A stretch of 64,000 nt of DNA from Oenanthe sinensis (taxonomy: Eukaryota; Streptophyta; Magnoliopsida; Apiales; Apiaceae). The stretch covers positions 36,144,860 to 36,208,859 of the forward strand of contig CM053796.1 of assembly GCA_028671895.1 (NCBI GenBank), read 5' to 3'. A program made the translations under genes and the position numbers. Below are positions 50,281 through 60,794 of the stretch, piece after piece (within the stretch, counting starts at the first letter, position 1; the number at the start of each line of letters is the position of its first letter). Under the pieces are notes generated by a model that searched no databases, was not told where the DNA came from, and saw nothing but the letters and a program-made list of their open reading frames with translations.

Positions 50281-50790
50281 GAATCCTGATTGTTCTACGA
50301 ACGACTAGAATCCTGGTCGAATAAACGACCAGGTATTATCGACGATCAAACATCAAGGATTGTTTTACGAACGACTAGAATCCTGGTCGAATAAACGACC
50401 AGGAATCCTCGACGATCAGATATCAAGGATTGTTCTACGAACGACTTGAATCCTGGTCGAATAAACGACCAGGAATCCTCGACGATCAAACATCAAGGAT
50501 TGTTCTACGAACGACTAGGATCCTGGTCGAATGAGCGACCAGGAATCCTCAACGACTAGGTACTAAATATTGACATCGCAATCGACTAGAATCCTGGTCG
50601 AATGAACGACCAGGAATCCCCTACGAGCACATGTCACGATTGGCACTACAATCGACCAGGAATCCTGGTCGTATACGACTAGGAGTCCTGGCCGACCAGG
50701 AACCAAGGAAGGAGCCTTGGCCAACCAGGAATCCATGTCGACCAGAGTTCCATATGGAGGAAAGAAACGACCAGGATCCTGGTCGATTTC
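50281..50790 (+). repeat. 70-bp tandem array with a CCTGGTCG/CGACCAGG hairpin
   Basis: TGTTCTACGAACGACT recurs at 50291, 50361, 50431 and 50501, exactly 70 bp apart. Further degenerate copies reach about 50790. Every unit contains CCTGGTCGAATAAACGACC followed by AGG, an 8-bp perfect stem with a 6-nt loop. The array lies in the 3' untranslated part of the Tat-type element. Confidence 0.92.
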
Positions 50791-50854
50791 GATGAGGAAT
50801 CCTGGTCGAAAATAATGCTGGAAAATGCCAAAAAATCATTAAAAATGATCTAAA

Positions 50855-51185
50855 AGGCAAATAAATTATGGAAAATTTTCTATAAATAGAAGAAAATTCC
50901 TTAAAAAATACTTGTTGGTGCAAATAATTTATGAAAAATTCTCTATAAATAGTGAAAAATTCCTAGAAAAATACATGTGGGTATAAATAAATTATGGAAA
51001 ATTCTCTATAAATAGTGGAAAATTTCTTAAAAAATGCTCGTGGGTACAAATAAATTATAGAAAATTCTCTATAAATAGAGGAAAATTCCTAGAAAAATAC
51101 ATGTGGGTACAAATAAATTATGGAAAATTCTCTATAAATATAGAAAAATTCCTAGGAAAATACCTGTGGGTACAAGTAAATAAGG
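50855..51185 (+). repeat. ~63-bp tandem array carrying TCTATAAATAG in each unit
   Basis: Units of 62-64 bp (AAATTATGGAAAATTCTCTA, then TAAATAGTGGAAAATTCCTA, then GAAAAATACATGTGGGTAC) recur about five times; TATAAATA appears near 50881, 50944, 51006, 51070 and 51133. This second array of the Tat-type element ends about 130 bp before the polypurine tract. Confidence 0.9.
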
Positions 51186-51313
51186 GAAAAATTTCCTACA
51201 AATAAACCCACGAAGACAAGATGGATATTAGTTAAACATGAAAAATTACAAAGACTGACTTCAAAGACAAAGTCTATGGACCTTAACTTCTACAAAGTGT
51301 TGCACGCTTTACA

Positions 51314-51329
51314 GAAGTTGGGGGGCAAA
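51314..51329 (+). other. Polypurine tract of the Tat-type element
   Basis: GAAGTTGGGGGGCAAA lies directly before the TG of the 3' LTR, the place where plus-strand DNA synthesis is primed. Confidence 0.8.
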
Positions 51330-51844
51330 TGATATGGGCTAAAAGTAAGTCCTAAAGACACAATTAATGTAAAATTAATTAGACCTAGTTTGGTCTAAAA
51401 GGGAGACCCATTTAATGATGCTCGAAACCCTAATTATTAAATAAATTCATAATTAATTGATTAGCTATATACAGCTAATTAATTATGTCTGATTATAAGG
51501 AAACTACTCCAAAGAGTAGAACTCAAGACACCTCAATCAACAAAGAAACATATTCCTACATGGAAACTACTTCTATCACAAAGTAGGATCCAGAATCCTT
51601 CTAGGAAATGTCTTACCCATCAAGGTTCATAAACTCACTCTAATTCTTAGACTCTCTACGTCTATATAAATGGCTTAACCCCCCATTCTTAGAACTACGT
51701 CTGACTTGATTCTCAACACACATTGAGATACGTAGGCATTTTGTGAGGGCATGACTAAGATACGAAACACAAGTGCAGCCATTAAAGCTCGATAAGTTCC
51801 GACATACATCGCAATTAATACACCCTAGTTTTTAATCCACAACA
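51330..51844 (+). repeat. 3' LTR of the Tat-type element (515 bp)
   Basis: Begins TGATATGGGCTAAAAG and ends TTTAATCCACAACA, followed by the AATAA target duplication. It differs from the 5' LTR at about 35 positions by eye, mostly transitions. Confidence 0.95.
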
Positions 51845-51849
51845 AATAA

Positions 51850-52425
51850 TTATTTTAAATTTAAAACTTTAATGTAATAAGTTTAATTTTTTAATTTCTT
51901 CTTTTTTATTATTTATAATATTTATATGTATTGATTTTTATTTAGGATTTACTTTTAGAATAATATTTTATGTATAGTAATTCTTAAATAATTTTTATTT
52001 AAAATTTTGTATATCTTAAATTTTATTCGAAATTACATTTTTTAAACTACTTATAATATTGTATATAACTTTTTTTAAATAATTTATTCATATTATATTA
52101 TTTTCTTACGTTCAAATATCAATTATATATAAAATTTATTATTTAATTATTTGTGTATCAATTTTTACGGAAAAACATGTATCATGTTATATCAATATTT
52201 GATATGAGCATTGGATGTCAAATTAAGATTGTGAATTCAAATCCTGTAAAAAAAAGGATCATGAATTTAAACATATACATGGATATCAAACTTATGCATA
52301 TTATATGATATAATTTATATTAATAAACTTACTATAATATTTCAAATTTTGATAAATTAAGGCCGTAAATATCATATATCACATTAATTGTTGAATTATT
52401 TTTATAAAGGATCCAAACTTATTTT
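51850..52425. other. AT-rich intergenic spacer
   Basis: No ORF or recognised repeat; A/T tracts throughout. Confidence 0.4.
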
Positions 52426-52429
52426 TTCT

Positions 52430-52740
52430 ATTTGATGTGGAATGTTCCAAACACCAACCTTATTGGGTCAACGTCCTCGCACCCACGGACAAATTTATGG
52501 AACCCGGGTAGTGTTTCTGCACTTCTGGGCGAGTATGACTTTTATGTCATTTATAACAACTCAAACTCACAACTGAATGCATACCGGACTCAACAAATTA
52601 TCACAGATTAGCCTATAAAAGCTAGTAATTTTTAGTATACATTAGTTGTTGATTTCTCCTTATAAATAGCCCAAACATGTAATAATTTTATTTTAATTAT
52701 TACATTGCTTTTTGACTTTTACTTCATGCTGTATATTTTT
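52430..52740 (+). repeat. Possible LTR remnant, includes right copy of diverged direct repeat
   Basis: 52554-52645 matches 41290-41380. It is followed by CTTATAAATAGCCC (TATA-box-like) and T-rich DNA, which resembles the U3-R part of an LTR. No partner LTR boundary or coding domain was found, so identity is tentative. Confidence 0.4.
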
Positions 52741-52744
52741 TACA

Positions 52745-53400
52745 TTTAATTACTTGATGTGTTCTTTTTTCGTTTTGAAATTTCTTTTTATGGTGGTGAA
52801 CTGGTGGTTAATTGATTACTGAGTATTTTATATTAACCGTTATTGACGTGCATCGAGGGTTTTCTTCTCACATTTGGATCTGACTCTTATACCCTCAATT
52901 TGTGTCCTAAAAATCTAAAATATTGAAATTGATGCTGATTCCTTCTATTTTTAATTTCATAAACAATTTCCTTTCACGAATATATGAAGACTTCTTTCAT
53001 TATAAGGAAATAATTTTATTTTTTTCCTTGCATTAAAAAAGGAGCTCTTTTAAGTGATCGATGTTTGAGCATCTTATTCCTTCTTCTTTTTTTTGACAGA
53101 GAGTGTCTTATTCCTTAAATAAAAGGTTAATAAGAAATAAATTAGATACTTAAGGTAAATATTACCAGAAAGGTAATAAATATACTTCTAAATTCTAGGC
53201 CTTCGGCATAATTACTAATATTGTATATATTTTTCTAAAAAAGTAAAAATGCACAAAGACTGAGATGTGATAGTAATTTATTATTAATTAATATACTTTT
53301 AAAAAATGCTGAATGAATCTTATATTTGATAACTTGAAAAATATAAGAGTTTGGGAAAATTGGAAATGTAGGCATCATTTGTTGATTGATTTAAATTTGT
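52745..53400. other. AT-rich intergenic spacer
   Basis: Only short chance frames; nothing recognised. Confidence 0.4.
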
Positions 53401-53402
53401 TA

Positions 53403-53598
53403 GGAGCAATGTTACGTATCTCAAAATTATTTCATTTTTTTTTCAAATTACGTGTCATAACATATGTCTTATTTTAATTTATGGGTGCATGTATATACAC
53501 ACGTAGTCTCATATTATTATATTATTATAGAAAAATATACCAATTAACTACATGACAATTCAACATTTGAGACAATTTTTGAGACAATTTTTGGATAT
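53403..53598 (+). repeat. Short dispersed transposon-like repeat, copy 2
   Basis: GGAGCAATGTTACGTATCTC ... ACATTTGAGACAATTTTTG aligns with the reverse complement of 10992-11180. It contains a local duplication of GAGACAATTTTT. No ORF. Confidence 0.65.
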
Positions 53599-54193
53599 CT
53601 AGTATTTTTCATTTGTTATTCTATATAATATATGCCAATTCCGCCCCCACCATTTATGAACTTTATAAAGAAGAAAGGATTGCGTAAAAATATATATAAA
53701 GAATACATAAGGTAAGGTAATGAACAATTATATAAATATATAATATTTATAATTCAACATCTTGATATATAATTTGATATTAATTTTAGAAAAAAAGTTA
53801 TGAATACGAAGGATTGATCGATAATTTTATGAAAATAATATTATTTCTTCTCTTTTATTTGTCTTTTTGATCTTTTACGTATATTTTAACGTGCATAAAA
53901 ACATAATTCGATAAATTATTTTTTAAATTTTCTTTATTAAATAAAATTTTAATATTTGAAATTTTATTTTTTTTAAAAAGTTTTGAAAAACATTTTATTG
54001 AATTATATTTTTTATGCGTATAAAAAATCAAAAGAGCTGGGAAAGAGAGAGTGTTAATATAATAAATAGGCTCATAACTTTACAAAATAAGTAGAACCAT
54101 GATCATTTACACTATTCAAGTGCATTCATTTTATTATTATTAGTATTGAATAAATCAGAAGATTTGAGAAAGAAAAAAGGATGAAAATCTAGG

Positions 54194-55034
54194 TGTTTGT
54201 ACCAGATTTTTACACGTCCAGGTTTGTATTGACGGGTGAAAAACTCTATTGACGACTGCATGGACGAGCTGACGAGTAGCGACATAGTCGACGGATGGAC
54301 TAGTAAACTGACGAGTATACATTGTTTGGATGACCAATGAGTTATTTGGTTATACTTATCAGCATTATTCATTAATAATTCAATATCAGTTGAATTATTT
54401 AATTATAGATGGATAATTATTAATAATTATTAAGGGTCCTTTAAAATAGGAACTAGACAGGCTGACGGGTAGACCAGGTCTCGACGGGTAAGACTGAGTA
54501 TACTCGACGGGCGAATTTTCAGGAAAGGATAAGAATCCTAATTCAACTACAATTCAATCACATGAGAAGATAAGGAAACGATCCCATAATTCAAGGAACG
54601 TGATCAGGAGTTGTGGCATGAAAACAGGATCACGAAGGAGGAGAAAAACACATTATAAATATGATTAAAGAGATGGATAAAGGGAGGGGAAGAAGACCAG
54701 AATGATATACACACAATACATACAGCCGACGGGTAACAGCTGCATAGTCGACGAGTAGCTGCTGCATAGTTGACGAGTAGGCAGTTCATGTATTTTTCTT
54801 CATTCAAATCACTTGTAATCGATCTTAAAACAACTTTATAGTGGATGTCCTTGGCTGGGCACACCCCACCCGCGGTTTTTACCTCTCAACGGGGGTTTTC
54901 CGCGTCACCAAAATTGCTCGTGTTCTTGTTCTTTTCTTCATTTTTCTGCACTTGTCTTACTACTTTGTCACTTGTCCTTCAAACACGAAATCGATTAGAC
55001 TTAGCTATTAACCCTGAAAAATCTGGTTAAAACA
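54194..55034 (+). repeat. 5' LTR of the young element (841 bp)
   Basis: Begins TGTTTGTACCAGATTTTTAC, ends AAAATCTGGTTAAAACA. It contains many copies of GACGGGT/GACGAGT and a TATAAATATG at about 54655 that could be the promoter. Short open frames inside it are not genes. Confidence 0.95.
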
Positions 55035-55052
55035 GTTGGCGCCGTCTGTGGA
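55035..55052 (+). other. Primer-binding site of the young element
   Basis: GTTGGCGCCGTCTGTGG immediately follows the 5' LTR and matches the PBS of the Tat-type element. Confidence 0.75.
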
Positions 55053-55083
55053 AAATTAGCTAAGAGTCTATACGAATTCAAGA

Positions 55084-55257
55084 ATGATGGAGGACAATCA
55101 ACAAACTACGAATGAAGGCAACAATATGACGACGGACGATGACATAATTTTGGCCATGAAAAAATTACAACATGACGTGGTTTTGTTACGATCAGAGAAT
55201 GAGACGCTCAAAGCGGAGTTCTATACAAGTAAATCTAACAACAAAATGATGTCATGA
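55084..55257 (+). CDS. Short gag-leader-like ORF (57 aa) of the young element
   Basis: The first ATG after the PBS (55084; a second follows at once) opens a 57-residue frame: acidic/Asn-rich start (MMEDNQQTTNEGNN), then a coiled-coil-like heptad segment (ILAMKKLQHDVVLLRSENET), stopping with TGA. Its place matches the start of gag, so it is probably a truncated gag leader. No capsid domain follows. Whether it is translated is unknown. Confidence 0.45.
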   Translation: MMEDNQQTTNEGNNMTTDDDIILAMKKLQHDVVLLRSENETLKAEFYTSKSNNKMMS

Positions 55258-55579
55258 CGGATAACTGCAAGAATGTAGTATGACGTCTGAACATGGACAA
55301 CATACATGACGACAAATAACAGGAAAATGACATGATACATGTGGTAGATGCTGATTGGGATGAATACAATATGTTGAAGAAGGACACTCACACAAATACC
55401 CGCGACAATGTGACATGACACAAAGATACGACGCTGAGCTCGACTGGTTCTAAAAGACTTGAATACACAAGTCGTCGATTCGACGCATTGGCATGACAAG
55501 GGGCAGTCTTTCGTCAAGTCGAGATGTCCAAATATCGAGCATACATGTCTTTAAGCCTATCATAGAATAGAAAGATGTC

Positions 55580-55850
55580 TTGAAAGAAGTAATGGCTCTC
55601 AATGATGCAAACAAGTATGAAGAGTTGAACGATGTTATGGTTCTAGTCGACGGACGGAAAGCTGACGACAAGCAGCTGACTAGTCGGACGCTGAAAATCA
55701 AGGAGTACCTGTCGAGTGGTGTCCAACCCACCAACAATGACGAGACCAGAGTGTTCAGAATGAGGATGTCAAGGCAAGATGTTGTTGACTATGCCAAAAG
55801 GTGTGATGCTTGTCAAAAACATGCACTTGTCAAACATCAACTGTCAGAAT
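55580..55850 (+). pseudogene. Gag-pol junction remnant with integrase zinc-finger fragment
   Basis: An open frame with VFRMRMSRQDVVDYAKRCDA then CQKHALVKHQ corresponds to the Cys-Cys half of an integrase HHCC finger. Upstream residues (EELNDVMVLVDGRKADDKQL) are not recognised. The frame then enters the 19-bp repeats. It marks where most of pol was deleted. Confidence 0.6.
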
Positions 55851-55854
55851 ATTT

Positions 55855-56035
55855 CAACCTGTCCGACGACATTCAAACCTATCCGACGACATCTATCCTG
55901 TCCGACAACATTCAACCCATCCGACGACATCTAACCTGTCCGACGACATCTAACCTATCCGACGACATCTAACCCATCCGACGACATCTATCCCATCCGA
56001 CGACATCTAACCTGTCCGACGACATCTAACATGTC
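55855..56035 (+). repeat. 19-bp tandem array (CCTGTCCGACGACATCTAA)
   Basis: About nine copies of (A/G)TCCGACGACATCTA-type units with period 19-20 bp; starts at about 55861, 55881, 55900, 55919, 55938, 55957 and 55976 onward. It directly follows the integrase-finger remnant. Confidence 0.9.
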
Positions 56036-56439
56036 GATAAACATGACATCTACATTTATTTTTCTGATCCCCATACATGGACACAACGACAAGGGGCAGT
56101 ACCTCATGACATTTACGACAAGGGGCAACAGTGACATTATGCGAAAATTACAACATTAACAATCAACGAGGACGACGCCCAAAACAACGACATGACAGAC
56201 ACTAGCTTCTCTAGTGTGTGGGACATATGCAGTCCTACTAACAGAAGTAATGACACCAACAACTCATTATGGCCTCCTGACGAGTAATGTCAACAACGAC
56301 AAACTTGTTCATGACCAGGACACTGTTGACGAGCTACACGACATGACCTGGACACTGTCGACGAGCTGCACGACGAGCTGCACGACATGACCAAAATTAC
56401 AATGACGTTGTATCAACAAAAAGTGATCGACGATTATGA

Positions 56440-56640
56440 CAACAACGTGTACATCAAGAAATTTCATGTGGGAGACCTCGTCTTGAGGAAGGTCTTTCCA
56501 AACACTGTTGACGTCAATGCAGGAAAGTTTGCTGACATGTAAAGACCTTACTTAACTGACATCATCGCTGGACGAGGGGCATACATGCCATCAACACTTG
56601 ACGGACGCCAATTCTAATGAGTTAGAATGCAATTCATTTG
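56440..56640 (+). pseudogene. Integrase C-terminal remnant of the young element
   Basis: YIKKFHVGDLVLRKVFPNTV at about 56451 matches the linker before the GPY/F module of Gypsy integrases; downstream DIIAGRGAYMPSTLDGR keeps the end of the domain. A TAA-type stop (about 56540) and others break it. Everything between the zinc finger and this module is missing. Confidence 0.65.
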
Positions 56641-57189
56641 ACAGCATACCGCAAGTAATCTCTCATCCGCCTTTTAAATGTTTTACTTCGCAATACATTG
56701 TCATGTTAGTAGTCCGCTATGTGTAATGTGTTGATACTTCTTGCATGTGTGATGCCTTATATGAATTTATATGCCCAACTTGCTTATAAGCTACGTGATT
56801 TATCTATGCAATATAGTAAAACATGCATGCCGTTTGTTTCTTGTTAATCTACTAAACATATCTTCGATGTTTAAGTTTTTCTTTACGTAGCGTACTTGCA
56901 TGACTATAAATACATTACGATTCTACGATGCATGGCCATTACAATTACGTGATAATTAGGGGCATTGTATCCCGATATTATCTATTATTGGGCTGATCAC
57001 CCACGACGAATAAAAACTAAAGGCCCCGTCCTTTAACTACGAAACCAACAAAATGAGAAACAAAATTAATTACTTTTAAGTAATAATTTTCTGCATTCTC
57101 CACATTAAAACCAAAAACTACGAATAAATAAGTGTCGTTTCAAGAGGGGAAGGCCTTTTAACCACTTATACGTTGTGCATGCACCTACG

Positions 57190-57400
57190 AATATATTACA
57201 ATCGACGAATGACAATTTACGACAAGTGACGATATACAATCGACGAATGACAATTTACGACAAGTGACGATATACAATCGACAAATGACAATTTACGACA
57301 AGTGACGATATACAATCGACGAATGACAATTTACGACAAGTGACGATATACAATCGACGTATATAACACATATTACATGTGACGAATAAATATTATGATT
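57190..57400 (+). repeat. 38-bp tandem array (CAATCGACGAATGACAATTT unit start)
   Basis: ACAATCGACGAATG recurs at 57198, 57236, 57274 (one change), 57312 and 57350, exactly 38 bp apart; the remainder of each unit is ACGACAAGTGACGATAT. Confidence 0.92.
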
Positions 57401-58135
57401 ACATTCGACATACGATGTGATACAATTTACATGTCACATTGACATACGACATATTACAAATAGTTTTCACATTGACATACAACATATTACGATTACATGT
57501 CATATTGACATACGGCGTGAAAAGCTTATGTATCACATTGACACGACGTTTTATGAATTACATGTCTCATTGGCATTTTACGAATTGCAAGTCATTTTGA
57601 CATATTACAATTACAAGTTATACATCTCGTCGACATGTTACATGTTACAAGTCTACGACATTTCATATATTATGACTACAAGTTACATCGACATGATATA
57701 TGTCACATTCACGAATCTCGAATATGTATTGCACATTATGGTTACATTTCATGATTACAAGCTACGTATATGCATCTACGTATTTCAACTGCAAGTTGAA
57801 ATAATTACGACTACGAGCTACGCTTATGAAACAAGTATTATGGTCGTGGCTCATGTCTCACATGAGATTGGCCTTCCAAACATCTTTGACATTACGACAT
57901 CAAGGCTCAATAATCCCTATTATGCACTACAATTACAAACCTCGACTACATGTCACGTGTTACATCGACAAGTTATGAATTACGTGTGACGAGTTACAAG
58001 TCACACTCGACAAGTTACATTTGACGAAATACATATTACAAGTTGTCAACTACACACAACAATTCACATATTACAAGTGGCATATTACTACGACGAGCTT
58101 AGGAATCACATGAACCTGTCAACAAGCCATTTTGA
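57400..58135 (+). repeat. Degenerate CGACA/ATTAC-rich low-complexity region
   Basis: Motifs such as CACATTGACATACGACATAT and TATTACAATTACA recur irregularly. A 190-codon open frame at 57417-57989 reads CHIDIRHIT-type repeats; this is a by-product of the DNA repeats and not called as a gene. Confidence 0.6.
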
Positions 58136-58230
58136 TTAAATGGACGACTACAAATATGCAACCAACAACAACGAGATAATATTCGAGATGAAGAAGAATT
58201 TTATTGGTTGTATGTCTTCACCCAATAAAA

Positions 58231-58241
58231 TTAGGGGCAAT
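58231..58241 (+). other. Polypurine tract of the young element
   Basis: TTAGGGGCAAT lies directly before the TG of the 3' LTR. Confidence 0.7.
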
Positions 58242-59081
58242 TGTTTGTACCAGATTTTTACACGTCCAGGTTTGTATTGACGGGTGAAAAACTCTATTGA
58301 CGACTGCATGGACGAGCTGACGAGTAACGACATAGTCGACGGATGGACTAGTAAACTGACGAGTATACATTGTTTGGATGACCAATGAGTTATTTGGTTA
58401 TACTTATCAGCATTATTCATTAATAATTCAATATCAGTTGAATTATTTAATTATAGATGGATAATTATTAATAATTATTAAGGGTCCTTTAAAATAGGAA
58501 CTAGACAGGCTGACGGGTAGACCAGGTCTCGACGGGTAAGACTGAGTATACTCGACGGGCGAATTTTCAGGAAAGGATAAGAATCCTAATTCAACTACAA
58601 TTCAATCACATGAGAAGATAAGGAAACGATCCCATAATTCAAGGAACGTGATCAGGAGTTGTGGCATGAAAACAGGATCACGAAGGAGGAGAAAAACACA
58701 TTATAAATATGATTAAAGAGATGGATAAAGGGAGGGGAAGAAGACCAGAATGATATACACACAATACATACAGCCGACGGGTAACAGCTGCATAGTCGAC
58801 GAGTAGCTGCTGCATAGTTGACGAGTAGGCAGTTCATGTATTTTTCTTCATTCAAATCACTTGTAATTGATCTTAAACAATTTTATAGTGGATGTTCTTG
58901 GCTGGGCACACCCCACCCGCGGTTTTTACCTCTCAACGGGGGTTTTCCGCGTCACCAAAATTGCTCGTGTTCTTGTTCTTTTCTTCATTTTTCTGCACTT
59001 GTCTTACTACTTTGTCACTTGTCCTTCAAACACGAAATCGATTAAACTTAGCTATTAATCCTGAAAAATCTGGTTAAAACA
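58242..59081 (+). repeat. 3' LTR of the young element (840 bp)
   Basis: Near-identical to 54194-55034: about seven differences including a 1-bp indel in CTTAAA(A)CAA. Followed by CTAGG, the target duplication. Confidence 0.95.
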
Positions 59082-59086
59082 CTAGG

Positions 59087-59720
59087 TAGCAGTCAAGTGA
59101 AGTGGCTCCGGCTTATATTCAGTTCTTACCTCCATTAATTAATTCTCCCGGAGTACTCTAGTACTGTACTGTAATTAATTAATTATGGAAATCGAGGTTA
59201 AAAACTCCCGCCAAATGAAACATATACGGGTCAACCTCGCGTTGTTTGAGAACAATATACACACGCACAGACACAGTAACAGTACATGTACTACATCGGA
59301 TTAATGAGTAGTGTACTAAAAAAATGAACACGTCATGGGTTTTGAGTTTATCTCGTGTACGTGTCAGATACTGTTTAGCACGTGCCAACTTCACCGTTTT
59401 CCCGAATTTGTCAAACTGCTGGGCCCCACTTCATCTACTTTTGCCTAACAAATCACGTGACTTGGAACTGTACATGACGTTTTTTTAATTGTTGATCTTT
59501 TTTTTTTATGTTCACTAGAAATGTGTATATTTATTAGGAATTAGGTGATATAAAATTTTGAGTTGCATGATTCGACATTATTATGAAATCGTGATTATGT
59601 GAAAGTTTTTGAATATAATAATTTAGGGGCAAGAATTTATCATTTATGATTTCACTCTGAAAATTATTAGAATAAAAACTATTATATAAATGTATAAATT
59701 TATAAGTTTACTAAACAAGT
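59087..59720. other. Intergenic spacer right of the young element
   Basis: No supported gene. Short minus-strand frames appear fortuitous. Confidence 0.4.
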
Positions 59721-59724
59721 ACTA

Positions 59725-59873
59725 CTATCTCCGTCCCACTGAATTGTTAAATTAAATTTTTATTCAGAAAAAAAAATTTAAAAATAAGTTATGGAACTAT
59801 ACTTTATATGCATCTTAAAATGCGTGTCGGACCTTCTCTCCGAAAGGATAACAGTTGGGTGGGACGGAGGGAG
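59725..59873. mobile_element. Stowaway-like MITE, 149 bp
   Basis: Left end CTATCTCCGTCCCACTGAA; the right end, reverse-complemented, reads CTCCCTCCGTCCCACCCAA, the standard Stowaway terminal motif. TA precedes the left end; the right flank is AA, so the target duplication is imperfect. Confidence 0.8.
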
Positions 59874-60659
59874 AATAAGTTTGTTATTTTGCATTATTGT
59901 GTAATCTTCTTAGATTTCAATGCATATGATTGTATAAAGAAGATCGGTGCTTTAATCTGAGACCTGCATTGGCAAGCGTACAATACATATTTTTGGTCTA
60001 GTAATTGTTGGATAAAATGGCTAAAAGATGCCAGTCATGCCACGCCATGCCACGCCAAGAAAATAAAACTGTTGTGAACCAGCAAGGGGAATCATCACTC
60101 GATCATTAACACTGTAAAAAATTGACCCACACAAAGATTGTGTTCCCTGATTCACCACCTGCTCCTGTTATTGTTCATGTTATCACAAATATATACAAGC
60201 TTATTCTCATTCCTCACCAGTCCTTAACATGTACGTTCCTTCACTGTACATCCATTAATTTTCTTTAGATTTCGAATGCTCATCATCTGTAGACTCACAA
60301 CTTCCTTTTCCATTTTGTTTTTGCCAAGGTTTCTATATATTCTATCGGATTAATATTCGAATCATGTTATTTCATTACGAATCTTATAAGAAGACAAGTC
60401 TACTCTTAGATGAACTAGTTTGCCTTCTCTGTATTAGCTAAAACAATATGAACAATATTTGAAAATCCTTTTATGTTGCTATCAGCCTATCATGTTTGTT
60501 GTTTCGCATAAAGTATAGAAATACAGCATAGTAAAATAGAAAGGATTCCAAGCAATGTGAGTTCAGGAGAATAAAACTTGATATATGATTTTATTGATTT
60601 ATTATCATTCTTTTTGTTTCAAGTCCTTTGCCTTCCAACTTGTTACAAATCTTATGATG

Positions 60660-60790
60660 ACTAGAAAGGTTTGGAATGATATTGCACAATCTAATTAGGA
60701 ACAAGTAGAAGCAAACATGATTAACAAGCAAGAGGTCGCTATGAGAAGGGAAAGAGCACCGCCTAATGTAATACTCCCATCAGGTAGGTA
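60660..60790 (+). pseudogene. Possible relic of an IQD-type (IQ67-domain) protein exon
   Basis: One frame reads WNDIAQSN, stop (TAG), then EQVEANMINKQEVAMRRERA, and stops resembling anything after a possible donor CAG|GTAGGT. The pattern W-D-D, E-E-x-E-A, K-x-E-A-A-x-R-R-E-R-A is typical of plant IQD calmodulin-binding proteins, but only about 30 residues support it and no flanking exon was recognised. Confidence 0.3.
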
Positions 60791-60794
60791 TTCT

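Larger units (their letters stand above)
41461..51844 (+). mobile_element. Ty3/Gypsy LTR retrotransposon, Tat-type, decayed
   Basis: A 10.4-kb element bounded by TG...CA LTRs (41461-41977 and 51330-51844) and a 5-bp target duplication AATAA (41456-41460, 51845-51849). Order: PBS, gag, protease, reverse transcriptase, RNase H, second RNase H, integrase, spacer, antisense extra ORF, two tandem arrays, polypurine tract, LTR. Integrase follows RT/RNase H, so it is Ty3/Gypsy. The second RNase H and the extra ORF point to the Tat lineage (the Ogre/Retand group). A hand comparison of the LTRs gives about 35 differences in ~515 positions, so insertion is not recent. Gag and pol are broken by several stops and frame changes, hence it is non-autonomous now. 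Confidence 0.95.
54194..59081 (+). mobile_element. Young non-autonomous LTR retrotransposon
   Basis: A 4.9-kb element with LTRs 54194-55034 and 58242-59081, TG...CA ends and a 5-bp target duplication CTAGG (54189-54193, 59082-59086). By eye the LTRs differ at only about seven positions in 840, so insertion is recent. The interior (3.2 kb) has a PBS identical to that of the Tat-type element, a short gag-like ORF, an integrase zinc-finger remnant (YAKRCDACQKHA) and an integrase C-terminal remnant (FHVGDLVLRKVFPNT). No protease, RT or RNase H is present, so it must have been mobilised in trans. Much of the interior consists of CGAC/ATTAC-rich short-period repeats. Confidence 0.95.

Noticed and set aside
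54845..55030. Open frame in the young element's LTR
   Set aside because: Duplicated in both LTRs, short, hydrophobic, and with no known LTR-encoded protein to match.
57417..57989. 190-codon open frame in the young element
   Set aside because: Its CHIDIRHIT-type residues mirror the underlying DNA repeats; no domain and a biased composition, so it is not called a gene.
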